DNA of 64,000 nt from Dimorphilus gyrociliatus (lineage: Eukaryota; Annelida; Polychaeta; Dinophilidae), in NCBI GenBank assembly GCA_904063045.1, contig CAJFCJ010000006.1:1183771-1247770 (forward strand). The letters are read 5' to 3'. Made by a program: the position numbers and the translations under genes. Position 1 is the stretch's first letter, and every line of letters begins with the position of its first letter. Under the pieces are notes generated by a model that saw only the letters and a list, made by a program, of their open reading frames with translations, was not told the DNA's origin and searched no databases. Shown here piece by piece: positions 32,300 through 44,603 of the stretch.

Positions 32300-32974
32300 A
32301 TGAAGTATTTGAAATTAAACTCGACTTTTTATATAGTTTTTATAACTTTTTGCCTGATTATTCATGATTGTCAATCTAAGAGTTTCGATACAAAACCTAA
32401 TAATCGTAAAATTGCGAAAAGAGAAACTCCTGACGCCTATAACGAACGTCAAAATGGGGAAGATGATGGAGAAGATAGCATAGACGATGATATAGATGGT
32501 AGTTTAGAAGATGAAAGAGATGATAATAAAGAACGTGGAGGAGAGACTAGAAAAAGCTACAATTTTGACGACGAAGGAGAAGATGATGAAACGGAAGGTG
32601 ACGAAGGTGAAGAAAGCAAACAAAGCGACCAGGAAAATGACGGGCAAGATGATGACGACAATGGTGAAGTAGAGGATTATAATAAAGATGATGGTGGGGA
32701 AGGGGATCGTAATGAAAATAATGGGATAGTTGGAACTGAAGATGACGACGATGGACAAGGTGATGAAAGTGAAGAAGATGAAGAAGAAGACGAGGGGAAA
32801 GGTGATAAGAAAGAGGAAGAAGACGAGGAAGCAGAAAGAGACGAAGCGAACGAGGAAGATGATGAAGAGGGGGCAGAAGACGAAGAGGAGGAAGAGGAAG
32901 ACGATGAGGATGAGGAAGAAGATGAGGATGAGGATGAAGATGAGGAGGAGAACGACGATAATGACAATATTTAG
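32300..32974 (+). CDS. Secreted hyperacidic Asp/Glu-rich protein
   Basis: Single-exon frame of 224 residues. A clean signal peptide (STFYIVFITFCLIIHDCQS) is followed by a short basic region with a possible furin-type site (KIAKR). The remaining roughly 170 residues are overwhelmingly Asp and Glu with Gly, Asn and Lys, becoming nearly pure D/E at the end. The coding DNA is a GAN-type repeat, so length is probably polymorphic. Such proteins bind calcium or basic partners in extracellular matrix, mineral or secretory granules; this is inference, not homology. The opposite-strand Ser/Phe frames are shadows of the repeat. It lies 120 bp after the CAS stop and 241 bp before the orphan receptor gene. 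Confidence 0.65.
   Translation: MKYLKLNSTFYIVFITFCLIIHDCQSKSFDTKPNNRKIAKRETPDAYNERQNGEDDGEDSIDDDIDGSLEDERDDNKERGGETRKSYNFDDEGEDDETEGDEGEESKQSDQENDGQDDDDNGEVEDYNKDDGGEGDRNENNGIVGTEDDDDGQGDESEEDEEEDEGKGDKKEEEDEEAERDEANEEDDEEGAEDEEEEEEDDEDEEEDEDEDEDEEENDDNDNI
32755..32970 (+). repeat. GAN-type trinucleotide coding repeat
   Basis: GAA/GAG/GAT/GAC codons almost throughout, strongly purine-biased on the plus strand, forming the acidic tail of the secreted protein. Confidence 0.85.
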
Positions 32975-33215
32975 ATTAGAGTTGTTTTCCCTCCAATCGT
33001 TTCTTTTTTGTTTTATTAATTCTACATTATACATCATATTAAAAAATTAACATATAAATCGAACATTTATTGACGTAACGTTAATAATATAATGTGTTTT
33101 TTTTACGCTTAAAAAGGCTTTATAAAAAAGCATATAAATAAAAAGTAAAGAAAGGAGAAGGAGCAGAAGAAGAAGAATAAGAAGAGCAAGAAAAGAGTTT
33201 TTCTCTTTAAAAGAA

Positions 33216-35914
33216 ATGATTAAATTAAATTACTCAATTATTATAATTAATTGGATAAAACTGATTCTTTGTGAACTGAATATTTATTCGTTTAAAACTT
33301 CTTTTCTAAGTTGCGAAGATACCGTTGATAAGAACTGTACAAGGTTTTATAATTACAGTATTACGTGGTACAAGTCGACATTTAAAGATAAAAGCTATCA
33401 ATGTGAAATTACACAGAGTTTGAAACCTTACCTTCTGAGACCAAACTGCTTATTTAAAATCCCTTTGAAAGATAGTGAAAAAGACCAAATTTTAACTTGT
33501 AGTCTTAAGGCTACATGCTCGAATACAGAAAAGGTCATCGATTTAACAAGACGTTTTAAGATAATTAGAGAAGGACGTCTGCCATTCATTAAGATTTATA
33601 GACGGTTTACATTTGTTTTAATTAATAAAAACAACTCGAGAATAATGTTGGTAAGGAAATTAAGTAAATTGACGAACGGTCTTTGTATTGATGAAAAGCT
33701 GTTGAATCTCGAATTTGGGGATAAATCCATTTATCCAATTTTTATAGACAGATGTGCACACAGAGTTTACATAGAACGTGGCCTAATTAACAAGAGAAAA
33801 TTAAGAATGAATGATAAAGATAGAGATAAGCTTAAAGCACACGGAATATTCAAGCTAAAGCAGTACCTAATTGTTACCATTAGGATTGATAGTATTTTAT
33901 CAAGCAATTGTGTCAGTGTATGTAGTTTAGAACAGATAGAAGAAAGGTCCCAAATCGACAGGGATTTGGTCTTTGAAGCGATTAGACGGAATTTCGCTAA
34001 AGATGACAATTATTTGGAAATAAAGTAAACAAAAATAGATTAGATATACCTAATAAATATTATCCTTCTCTTATCCTCTACCCACCTATCCACCCACTCA
34101 TTTTTTCTCATTCTCTCTCTTTCCGATGAACCAATCTCTTCTTTCCTATTTTACTAATAAATGAATAATTAATTAATAATGTTGTTACTTTTTACTTATT
34201 TCCTTTGTAAAAATATCAATGGAGCAGAGCTGAATATAAAGATTCACCCTTTTGGAAAGTTTGTCCTAATGGGATGCATTTAAAAGTAGTAAACGATGGA
34301 TTGAATGAAATGGAATTATGCTACAATTGTCCGAGGTCATCAGCCAATTGGGATCATTTAGCTGAGGGGGAATTAATATACAAATGCTTACAGTGTCTAC
34401 CGAATACTTACTTAGATAGAACAAAGTCAAAATGTCGGCCATGTAGATTTAATAGACTATCAAAAAAATATAATTCTAAAGATTGTAAATTGAAAACAAA
34501 CCAAATTTATCCGTTAATTGTGCAATCAGGATTTGAATACTCTCTCATTTGTTGGCCTTGGTTACTAAAAAACTCCTCAGAATCTTTCACATTCCCAAGA
34601 ATAGTTTTCCGCATAGGAAATGAATATATTAATGACTCTGTGACGTTCAGGAAGAATGAGACGTCCTTGTTTAATGGTTTACGTTATGATTGTCTAATTG
34701 CTATTTACAAAACGGGATATGAACAAATAAAAACAAAATTTCATCTATTTAAATATAGGCTGTATTCAATCTGGCCTGAGAGTATTGCTCATTATGGAAC
34801 GGTCAAAGTTCAATTTTGTCCTGATCGCAACCAATTAGAGTTTCTAACTGATAAGCTAATGAATGATTTAAAGAGAAAATTAAGATTAATAACGTATTAT
34901 ACGGATGTAAAAGTCTTTATAGAATGCGGATTGTTTTTATTAGATGAAGAAAGCTTCTTTTTATCCGTAGAATCGGTTCTTGAACAGCCAAAATTGTTCT
35001 TTGCTAGGAATCAAGTTCTTAAGGAGCAGGCGCCTTCACCTTTAGGCAAAAGGTTAAGAATTTGGCTTATTTTCATTAGTCAAAAGCAGGTAGACATGAC
35101 AGAATGTTACAACGAAAATAACAACTTCTATTTACCGTAAGTGCATAGGTCTTTTAAGTTGTTACGTAAGTTTTATACAGTCAATGCATCCAAAACAAAG
35201 ATATTATTTAGGGAGATAAGAGAAGAGGATCCCCTCGAACACTTCCACAAGCATCATAGATTATGCTTTTTGCGGAAATCGATAGGTCTATATAGCAAGA
35301 ACCTACTTTGGAATTCGGTTGACGTTGAAAAGCTTCGAAATTGGGTTGAAGAAGCCGTAAAAGACTATAACATTAACGAGGAGCCAACTGTTTGGAATAT
35401 AACTTTATGGAACGAATGTCCACCTTCGTTCGGTTTGGATAAGTATCAAATACTGTGTGAAAAATGCCAGAATGGAATGTATAGTCAGGACTATTTGGGA
35501 CATTGCTATTATTGCTTAAATCAGGGAATTGACAATTGTATTGGCAGAGATGAAAATTTAAAAAAAAAAGAACAAATTACGCCTAGCAGTAAATTAAGGG
35601 ATAATTTTGTGATTATATTATTCTTTACCTTATTAGGCGGAAGTGTGTTATTACTTTGCACGGTAGGATGTATTTACAAGCTAATTAAATATACGTACGA
35701 CTTTAAGAACTACTGCTACGCTTGGAATATTAGTAACGAAAACATCTTATCAAAAATTCCATCAGTGCCTCCATGGTTCAATCCGGAAAAGCACATAAAT
35801 TGGTACGAATCCGGTAAATTTTATATTGCATTTGGATCAAATGTCTATATCCATTCATATCCGATGGGTTGGATCGATTTTCGTGTAATTAGAGACGATG
35901 AAATAGACGATTGA
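33216..35914 (+). CDS. Orphan Cys-rich type I receptor-like protein
   Basis: Not assignable to a named family. Preferred model: exons 33216-34024, 34228-35089 and 35159-35914, 808 residues. A signal peptide (SIIIINWIKLILC) leads an ectodomain with NCT and NYS glycosylation sites. Exon 2 has clustered Cys motifs (CYNCP, YKCLQCLPNTYLD, CRPC) resembling the GCC2/GCC3 ephrin-receptor-like module. Exon 3 has a second cluster (ECPPSFG, CEKCQNGMYSQ, CYYCL), then one transmembrane helix (FVIILFFTLLGGSVLLLC) and a tail of about 75 residues without a kinase or TIR motif. The 69-nt second intron removes an in-frame TAA at 35138. A stronger-looking donor (CC|GTAAGT) overlaps that TAA but breaks the frame. 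A second signal-like ATG at 34180 could start a separate gene. Function unknown; the architecture suggests a fast-evolving surface receptor. Confidence 0.55.
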
Positions 35915-36979
35915 ATAAAAATGATACTTTTAATTTATACTAATGAAACAAAGGAATAATAGATTGAGGAAAGTAGTTGTAAACTTATGAAAGGAGAAAA
36001 TTAAATGAGAGGAAAGGAGAAGGAAAGAGAAGAAAAAGAAAAAGAGAGAGTGTGTTCAATTAATCATTTTTTTCTTTTTCTCCTTTTTTTTTCTTTTATT
36101 AATAGAATAAATTCAGAGCTAATAAATAAAGTGGGATTTTTTTTATATCCAAGATGGATAATCGGAACAAGGAATAACGGTTGGATTATGATAAGAATCG
36201 ATGATGTCAGTATTAATCTGACGTAGGAGAAAAATGGAAAAATGATTGACTAGACGCTTATAAATCTGTTTAGGGTTGCTCGAAGTTCTTCTCTTGCTAT
36301 ACAATTCCATTTTCCTTCTGGAAATATATTGGAAAGTGAGAGCGAAACTGATTATTGACTATGATAAGTTTATTTTCCTTTTTTTCGAATGGATGATTAG
36401 TCTAACGATACTTATTCCCAATTCTTTTCTTTGCTTTTTCCCCTTCATCCTACTCGGCGTAAATCTTTAAAAGTCGATTGTTATCACAATCTACTCTAAC
36501 CTTATAGATCTTGGGAACTTTTTCCTTCACTCTTCTAACCCTCTCTTCCTTTTAATCTATACAATTTGTCTGGGAAAAGAAAATAAATCACCTTCGAGTT
36601 ATCAGCTCTAATGTGAACTTCTTGAATTACAAGCTCTAAACCTAAGTGAAAAGAATAAAGATCAGAAGTAAGAGATATACAAAATAGTATGAAGATATAT
36701 TGTATATATAGAGAGAGAGAGCGAGAGAGAGAGAGAGAAAAGCGGAGTTTAAAGGTCAAATATTTTATTTAGACCAAGTGTTAGGCATGTTTTTTTATAC
36801 GACAATGGACCAATAGTAATCTTGTTATCAAGTAACATACGATCTGAAAGTTTTTAACATTCAATCAACACCAGTTGGAAGATTTGGAGTATACAGGATT
36901 TGTCTGTTCGATAAAACACAATTTTGTATGTGTTTGTTCATATATCAAGACGTTAAGAGAAAAGTTTATCTAGACTAAG
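35915..36979. other. Spacer between orphan receptor and SLC5 genes
   Basis: It contains a plus-strand 73-codon frame (36005-36226) whose end (WIIGTRNNGWIMIRIDD) faintly resembles the receptor tail, perhaps a decayed duplicate. A GA microsatellite lies at 36711-36738. No gene is supported. Confidence 0.5.
36711..36738. repeat. (GA)n microsatellite
   Basis: GA dinucleotides with one GC interruption at 36721. Confidence 0.9.
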
Positions 36980-39422
36980 ATGAGGGACCAGTTCGATTGG
37001 ACTGATTATTCAGTTCTTGCTTTTGTCATTGTTTGCAGCTTAGGAATAGGAATTTGGTCAGCCCTGACTGGAGGAAAACAAAATACAACTTCGGAGTATT
37101 TGATGGGTAATAGGTTAATGAATTTTATACCAGTTGCCGTTTCCCTAATGGCCTCCTATCTTTCGGCAATTACCGTTTTGGGAGGATCTTCCGAACTTAT
37201 GTACCACGGAGCTCAACAAACAATATACATTTTTTCCTATATAATCGCTGGAATTATAGTAGTTATTTTCTTCGTACCTGTTTTATATCCATTGCAACTC
37301 ACAAGTATAAATCAGGTACCTAATTCACATTAATTTCACATAGGATTTATTAATAAAAGAATTTTATATATCCATTCCATTAGTATTTATTAGAAAGATA
37401 CGATTCTAAATGGACTAAACTAGTTGGAACAACTTTCCAAGTTCTGAGCGGAGTAGGTACCATTCTATAAGACTTCTATTGATCGATGTATTAATTTTCC
37501 TCAATGCAAACATAAACTTAAAGTAGAATAAATTAACAGCGTTAGATATGTTGCATCTATATTTGACGTATAAGTTACTTTTGTTTCCTCTATTTTTTTA
37601 GGAAATGATGTGCGCAATTGGCCTCTATGGTCCAGCCTTGGCTGTACAAACGAGTAATTTATTTCTTCTATTATGAAAGATATTATTAATATTATTAATA
37701 ATTCTTACTGAAAACAGTCGCATATATTTTCTTTTATTAAAATTTCTTCATTTTATGAAACAGCAACTTCTATTCCAGTTTGGATGTCGATTACGGTCAT
37801 GGGAATATTGTCAACTTTGTATACAACCATTGTGATTATACATATTTATATTCATATACAATATATATACTTTATATCTATATATATAAATAGTATATAT
37901 TAATCTGTTTATTCCAATGCAAAATACATATAGGCCTATAGACTTTTATTGTTTTTGTTCAGGGTGGAATTAGGGCCGTAATTTGGACGGACGTCTTTCA
38001 AAGCGTTATTATTTTGGCTGGTTTATTGTCATTACTTATTAGAGTAAAAACGTTAATTCTATTTTGAAAATTAAGCTAATTGATTTATCAATGAAAACAT
38101 AACAGGGTCTTATTCTGTGTGGAGGATTTAGCGAAGTTTGGCGTATAAGTGAAAAAGGAGGGCGTCTAAAGTTTTTCGATATGGATATGTCATTATACAC
38201 AAGATTATCATTTCCATCTGTGTTACTTAATCAAATACTATTATGGCTTGTCTTGTACGGATGCTGTCAGGCGAGCGTTCAACGCATTTCAAGTGTTCCA
38301 ACAATGACGAAAGCAAGGCTAACTATTCTTTTATGTATGCCAATGTGGGCGATATGTGCAACTATATCTTGCTTCTGCGGATTAATCTCCTACGTATATT
38401 ATGAAAAGAAGGGATGCGATCCGTTTAAAGCTGGTATTATAAGAAACAAGAATCAATTGCTATTGCAGTTGGTAGCGGATATTTTAAATTATCCTTGTAT
38501 GTGCGGCCTATTTTTATCGGCTGTAGTTTCTGGCTGCCTTAGTAATATTTCGTCGTCTTTGAGTGCCTTGGCTGCCAATCTTTGGGATGACATTTTGGTG
38601 GACAAATTCAAAGAACTTCCCGAGTATCGAAAGGCTTTCATCAATAAATTAATAGGTGATATCTTATTGAAAGGGAAAAAATTATCTTGTTTATGTTCCC
38701 TTTTCATCCATACCAGCTTAACCTTTAGTTATTATCTTTGCGCACACATAAACTAAACTTTTATTCTTTCTTCCTTTTCATATTTATGCTAAAGTCTTCA
38801 TCGCTGGAATTTGCAGTATATTTCTTGCTATTGGAATCTCTTTTGTTAGTGGAACACTTGTACAGTTGACAACCACCCTATTATCCACATTATATAATCC
38901 CCTTCTTGTATTATTCATACTCGGTGCAACATTCCCATTTGTGTCAGCAAGAACAATTTTGCCTGGTTTGGCTATTGGTTCAATCTTTGTTACATTTATT
39001 ACAATTGGCGGTATAATGTCTGAATCGCATTTGTCAACATTAGAAACTCGAACGGATAATTGCCCAAGGTCTGTCAACTTTACTTCTACACCAATGCCCA
39101 CTTCTCAAAAGGAATTAAACGCTTCTCGATCCGTATTTACCGAGTTTGTCATAAACAACCTTTTTGGAATTTCCTATATTTGGTACTCTCCTATACAATT
39201 TGCAATATCCACAATTATTGCTCTTATTCTTAGCATCTTTCCAGGTAAACTTTCATTTAAGTATAATTAATATTTATCTATATCTTCTCTATTGAAACAT
39301 TTAAAACCCAACCAGTAATCAATTTATTTTCTATTGAAACAGCCCTAAGACAAAAGAGAGTACCAGCTGCCAAGTACTTCTTTCCTTTTTTGAGGCCTAT
39401 CATTGGAAGGATCCAGAAATAG
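36980..39422 (+). CDS. SLC5-family sodium-coupled solute transporter
   Basis: Predicted 561-residue polytopic membrane protein from exons 36980-37315, 37384-37452, 37602-37653, 37764-37831, 37963-38043, 38106-38655, 38795-39244 and 39343-39422. Family landmarks are in order: DYSVLAFVIVCSLGIGIW (TM1), SEYLMGNRLMNFIPVAVS, SYLSAITVLGGSSELMYHG, YGPALAVQT, GGIRAVIWTDVFQS, GCCQASVQRISSV, FLSAVVSGCLSNISSSLSAL, and a late hydrophobic stretch (LLVLFILGATFPFVS). The ASYLSA and SG.LS..SSS elements supply sodium-site residues in SLC5 structures. Closest by eye are the vitamin, iodide and monocarboxylate carriers (SLC5A5/6/8/12); the substrate cannot be told. It is somewhat short at the C-terminus compared with about 610 residues. 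The donor GGA|GTAGGT in exon 2 was chosen because it alone keeps frame. The ABCC gene starts 344 bp downstream on the same strand. Confidence 0.88.
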
Positions 39423-39766
39423 TGTATCGATTAATATTATCTGATGTAACAGTGTATTCTTAATGTATAAAATCTATAAACAAGCTTTATAGATATAAAA
39501 CATATTAATAAACATATATAAATGTTGTTTTTTTTTGTATCTTTATGACTAATGTATAAGAAACAAATGTACATATTGAAACCAAAAGGTGTCGCTGATA
39601 ACAACAATTAGCTGATAAGAACATTTCAAGCGACTATCAATTATTTCACTAGTTTACGCAACATGCACTTATTTCAGATAATCAACAATATTTCTTACAC
39701 TCAATGAGCAGTTACAGTACGGAACAGTCAATCTTTCTAACATAATGAATAATCGAATTACCCAGA

Positions 39767-42700
39767 ATGGGAAGTTATACCCTGAAAGAAAATGTTCCTT
39801 ACTGTCAACACTGTTCTTCACGTAATATATCTAAATTAATTTCCTTAATATATAACTACGTTAATAGTATTGTTCAAGTTTGTCTCTGTATTTTTTTATT
39901 CATATTCAGATGGGTACAAGGGATAATAGATGTTGGAAGGAAAGAGAAAGGAGGTTTTGGAAAACAACATCATTTTCTACCTCCTAAGAGTGAGATGGCT
40001 GAAAATTGTGGGCCAAAACTAGTTGAAGCTTGGGAGAAACAAGTAAATGATCAGGGAACTAACGCTAAATTGTATTTGGTTATATTAAAGTCCATTCTTG
40101 GTCAATACTTGGTTGTAGGTTTATTGAGTATATTACAGGATTTAGCTACGTTATTACAACCTTTCGTCCTAAGGGAGCTTATGCTCCAATACGGGCAGGA
40201 GAATAATTCGACCTCAATGTTATGGGTTTATTCTATATTGTTATGTGTATCGAACCTTTTTCTATCGCTGATAAAAAGATTCTATTTCTTCATACTGGAT
40301 AGAATATCGCTAAGAATGATGGCTTCAACCACCTATCTTATTTTTCATAAGGTTAGTTTTCCTCTAGGGTTCAACAAGAATCTATCAAATTAAAAAACAG
40401 ATACTTACAACAACAAAGAAAGATCTTAGTTCAATAAGTACAGGAAATATAATTGAGAGAGTTTGTCACGACGCAGAAGCTGTAACTTGGGGAATTTATT
40501 CGGCTAACACTTTATGGACGGGACCTTTACAGCTGTTATTTGTTTTGTTCTACCTTTATTGGCATATGGGGATTTACGTTACGCTTGGAACCTTAATTAT
40601 TCTTGTCCTCTCTCTAATCCAATTCTATTTTGCGAAGACTTTAGCAAAGTATCGTAAACTACAATATATTTATATGGATAAAAGGACGTCTGTGATTAGC
40701 GAATTATTATCTGGAATGAGACTTGTAAAGATGTATTGTTGGGAAAAGCCGTTCAGAAAGTTAATTGATGGAATTCGAAAGAAAGAAATGGGTTTTTTAA
40801 AGAACCTAGTAATCTGCTACACATTGTTATCCGATTTTCTTTTTTTTGGTAAAAAATCCCTCATTGCCATGTATGTTCTAATCTACTATTACCTCGGATA
40901 TAATCTAAAGGCTGAGAAACTTTTCCCCCTTGTTCTCCTTATTAACTGTATATCAAGCGTGATGCTTGACCGTTTACCGTGGGCTATTAAAAAAGTGACG
41001 GAATCTCTAGTTTCTGCTAAGAGAATCCAAGATTTTCTCCTCCACAATGTTAAGAATGATTGCGAAATAAAAGAATCCAAAGTTGCCTGTCGGGAGCAAA
41101 AACTAAATAACCATATAAGGAATCGAAAGTTTAATAAATCAATTATAAGTCTAAAGGGAGGAAATGCTTCTTGGGACAATGTAAGTTTGTTAAGACTAAC
41201 TAGGCCTAAATTAAAGAGTAATCGATATTTGCTAAATTTTAGGCGTCACCCACCCTTAACAACATCGATTTAGAAATAAAAAGAGGAGAGCTCGTTGCTG
41301 TAATAGGGAAGATAGGTTCCGGAAAGGTTATTTAAAATTAACAACTTATTTAAAAGCCTATTAAAAATAAAGAGAGCCTCTTTATGCATTTAGACGTCTC
41401 TCCTAATGGCCTTACTCGGTGAATTACCTATCGTATCAGAAAACAGGACTATAACGGGCAAAATTGCTTTTACCGGTCAGGAATCTTGGATATTTTCCGA
41501 ATCAATCCGACAAAATGTACTCTTTGGGAATAAAATGAATAAAAATAAATATAGAAAAGTTATAGATTCTTGCTGTTTAACTAAGGACATTGAAGACTTT
41601 ACAATGGGTGATGAAACAAAAGTCGGAGAGAGGGGCGTTAAACTAAGTGGAGGTCAAAAGGCCAGGCTTTCTCTGGCTAGGGCATTGTATGAAGATGCCG
41701 ACATCTACTTATTAGACGACCCCCTATCAGCTGTAGACGTAAAAGTTGGAGAGAAACTTTTTAGAGGGTTCAATATTATTTTATTTTGATCTGATTCTTA
41801 TTAAAACTTAGCCAAAAATAAAATAATACTGAATTCGTCCCCAGCTGTTTTAAAGAATTGCTAAAACATAAGACAATTTTACTTGTAACCCACCAATTGC
41901 AGTACCTACAGCAATGCGACAAGATAATCGTAATGGACAAAGTGAGTCATCATTAATATCGATCTACTTTGGCCGTTATAATTTGTATCCTTCAGGGTTC
42001 AATTCAATTTCGGGGAAGTTATGAAGAAGTCCTCCAATCAGGAATAGATCTGATTCGAGTACTATCTGAAAAGAGTATGCCAATATCTCAAGATCAGCCT
42101 GGAATAGAGATAAAAAAAGACGAAAAAGTTTCATTGAAGGGAACAAGGTTAACCGATAAAAATAAACAAAGTAAAAAGAGTATTAGGAATGAACGAGAAA
42201 TAGATCAGGGACAAGAAGACCTACCCATCGGCAGAGTGGGATTAGACGTCTATTGGAGTTATTTTCGTTTGGGAGCATCTCGAAAAATCCTGTTATTTAT
42301 TCTAATCGTCAATTTAATTTGGCAAGTTATATCTAATAGAATCGACTTTACAATTGCCGAATGGTTAAGTGATTTTTTTCTCTTAAATAGAAAAGATGAG
42401 GAAAGGGGTGAAATAGGCGGCAAATCGAAGCATGGAGAGAATATCCCACTCTTTTTTTCTCTCTCGCTCTCTCTCTCTCTCTCTGCCTATTCCTCTTACT
42501 CCTCCTCTTTTCTTGTTTTTTTTTCCTATCTCTTTTCCCATCTAATATAGGCCTAATCATAAATAAAAACAGGTCGGAAACTGATTCCATGAATAAGACG
42601 GAATCGATTGTCAAAGGCCGGAATGATTATCCCTTCGTCTACGTTTCGTTAATTCTAACCGCATTCGGAATAGGATTATTTCGTTCCCTTCTACATTTTA

Positions 42701-44603
42701 CCGTGGCCCTTCGAATATCATCAAATTTGTATTCAAAAATGTGCGAAAGTGTAATTGGGTCGCCAATTCGATTTTTTGATTCGAATTCGATTGGTCAGAT
42801 CCTTAGCCGATTCACCACAGGCATTTCAACAGCGGATAATAATTTAACTTTTGCTTTCTACAATATGACATTGGTATGTATCAAAAGCTAGACTACGAAA
42901 CTTAAGAGGGCGTTGCTAATTTAACAATAACACAGACTTCTCTGAAACTTTTTTAATGTAACTTTGTTCTGTTTCTTTTTTTAAAGGTTCTTTTATCACT
43001 TGGTGGAACTTTTACATCTGCAATTATCGTTAGCCCATTATCATTAATTGCAATTATTCCTTTTACCATTTCATTATTCTACTATCGAAATTATATTAAC
43101 AATGTTAAAATTGAAGTTTGTCGACGGACTGGCGTAGGTAACATCCTTTATTTATTGCCATCTTTATAATAGGCTTAAAAATGTATGATCTATTATATTT
43201 ATATAGTCTAAATCCGATGTTTTGTACGTGATCTCTTGTTCCCTTACAGCCTACAACCCTTTTCTTGGCCACATTAATTCTGTTCTCTCAGGATTAGAGA
43301 CGATTCGAGCTTTTCATCGAGAAAATGCCGTTCGAAGAGAATTTTGCTTATTTTGCAATAATTATATTGGGAACCTATTTACTAGATTTGTCCTATTTAA
43401 TTGGTTCAGTGCAAGAACTCATGTAGCAAGTTCGCTATTCGCTTGCTTCTGTATCCTAACGAGTGCCTCGTTATCGGCTTGTAAGCGTGGAAAAATTGTT
43501 CGCCTTTTCCATTTTAAAAACCTTCTCGCTTTTTTTTATCATAATAGATTTCAAGGCTCATCAAATAGGTTTAATTATTATCTATTCTCTGCCACTTATG
43601 GATAGCATTCACAACTTTTTCTCCATACTATCACAAGTCGAACTTCGGGTAAGTGCTAATTTTCTTTAAAAGGGGGATAAAAAGGGTTGTTTGGGGTACA
43701 ATTTTCGGTAAAGAGACCTATAAAAGTTGAATAGAATAATGAGAGTTATGGGAAAAGTTTCTCCTTCGATTTTAGATGGTAAAGGTCGAGCAGGCTTTAC
43801 AATATACGAGGCTATCCAGCGAAGGCCGGAAGACAACGCCCAAAGAGAGTATGCCGAAAGGGGAATGGCCCAAAAGGGGAAATATACAGTTCGATAATGT
43901 GTCATACTCCTACGATCCAAATGGTGAAGAAATTTTGAAGGATATATCATTTAATATTAACGGGGGAGAAAAAATAGGCATAATTGGGAGAACTGGATCA
44001 GGGAAGAGTTCACTGATCGAAGCTCTATTCAGAATGTCCAAATTTTCACGTGGTGTTATAAGCATAGATGGCGTCAATTTACAATCTCTCGGTTTGGACG
44101 ATAGTAGAAACTGCCTATCCGTTATACCGCAGAATCCGACACTGTTTAATGGCACCATAAGGTACAATCTTGATCCATTTGACGAGAAAAGAAACGACCA
44201 ACTTTGGCAGGCTCTAAAAGATGTCCATATGAGCGAAACAATTAGTAAGATTGGAGGGTTAAATTACGAAATAAACGAATTCGGTTCTAATTTGAGCGTC
44301 GGTCAAAAGCAATTAATATGCTTGGCTAGAGCTATTTTAAAGGATTCTAAAATCTTAATATTAGATGAAGCAACTTCGAATGTAGACCAACAAACCGATG
44401 CTATCATTCAAAAAACCATTAAGAAGTCATTCGCTAGGAAAACAGTCATCATAATTGCTCATCGATTAAATACCTTAGCGGAAGTTGATAAGATTATGGT
44501 CTTATCGGATGGCAAAATCAAGGAATTTGAAAAACCTGAGACGCTCCTAAAAAACAATTATTCATTGTTTTATCAACTCGTCAAAATCGAAAAATCGTTT
44601 TAA
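39767..44603 (+). CDS. ABCC4: ABCC-type multidrug exporter (ABCC4/MRP4-like)
   Basis: Predicted 1,321 residues from exons 39767-40351, 40401-41180, 41243-41326, 41394-41767, 41845-41941, 41996-42407, 42551-42873, 42987-43137, 43250-43480, 43548-43648 and 43776-44603, all phase-consistent; human ABCC4 is about 1,325. It has two transmembrane domains and two nucleotide-binding domains, with no TMD0. NBD1: Walker A GKIGSGKTS (split by an intron at about residue 483), signature KLSGGQKARLSLARAL, Walker B DIYLLDDPLSAVD. NBD2: Walker A GRTGSGKSSL (about 1117), signature NLSVGQKQLICLARA with degenerate Val, Walker B KILILDEATSNVD. Mammalian ABCC4 exports cyclic nucleotides, prostanoids and organic anions. 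The N-terminal region between CQHCSSRN and RWVQGIIDVG is read straight through; an acceptor-like TTCATATTCAG there may hide an unrecognised intron. Confidence 0.9.
42459..42484. repeat. (CT)n microsatellite in ABCC intron 6
   Basis: The CT tract forms much of the pyrimidine-rich part of the 143-nt intron 42408-42550. Confidence 0.85.

Noticed and set aside
32504-33050. Long Ser-rich, Phe/Ile-rich and Lys/Met-rich frames on both strands
   Set aside because: Shadows of the GAN coding repeat of the acidic secreted protein.
36005-36226. Plus-strand 73-codon frame after the orphan receptor
   Set aside because: Starts in a purine-rich low-complexity stretch. The faint resemblance to the receptor tail is too weak to call a pseudogene.
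36535-36759. Minus-strand frame with intron-like signals (LGLELVIQEVHIRADNSK...)
   Set aside because: Short, adjacent to a GA repeat and without a detectable upstream exon.
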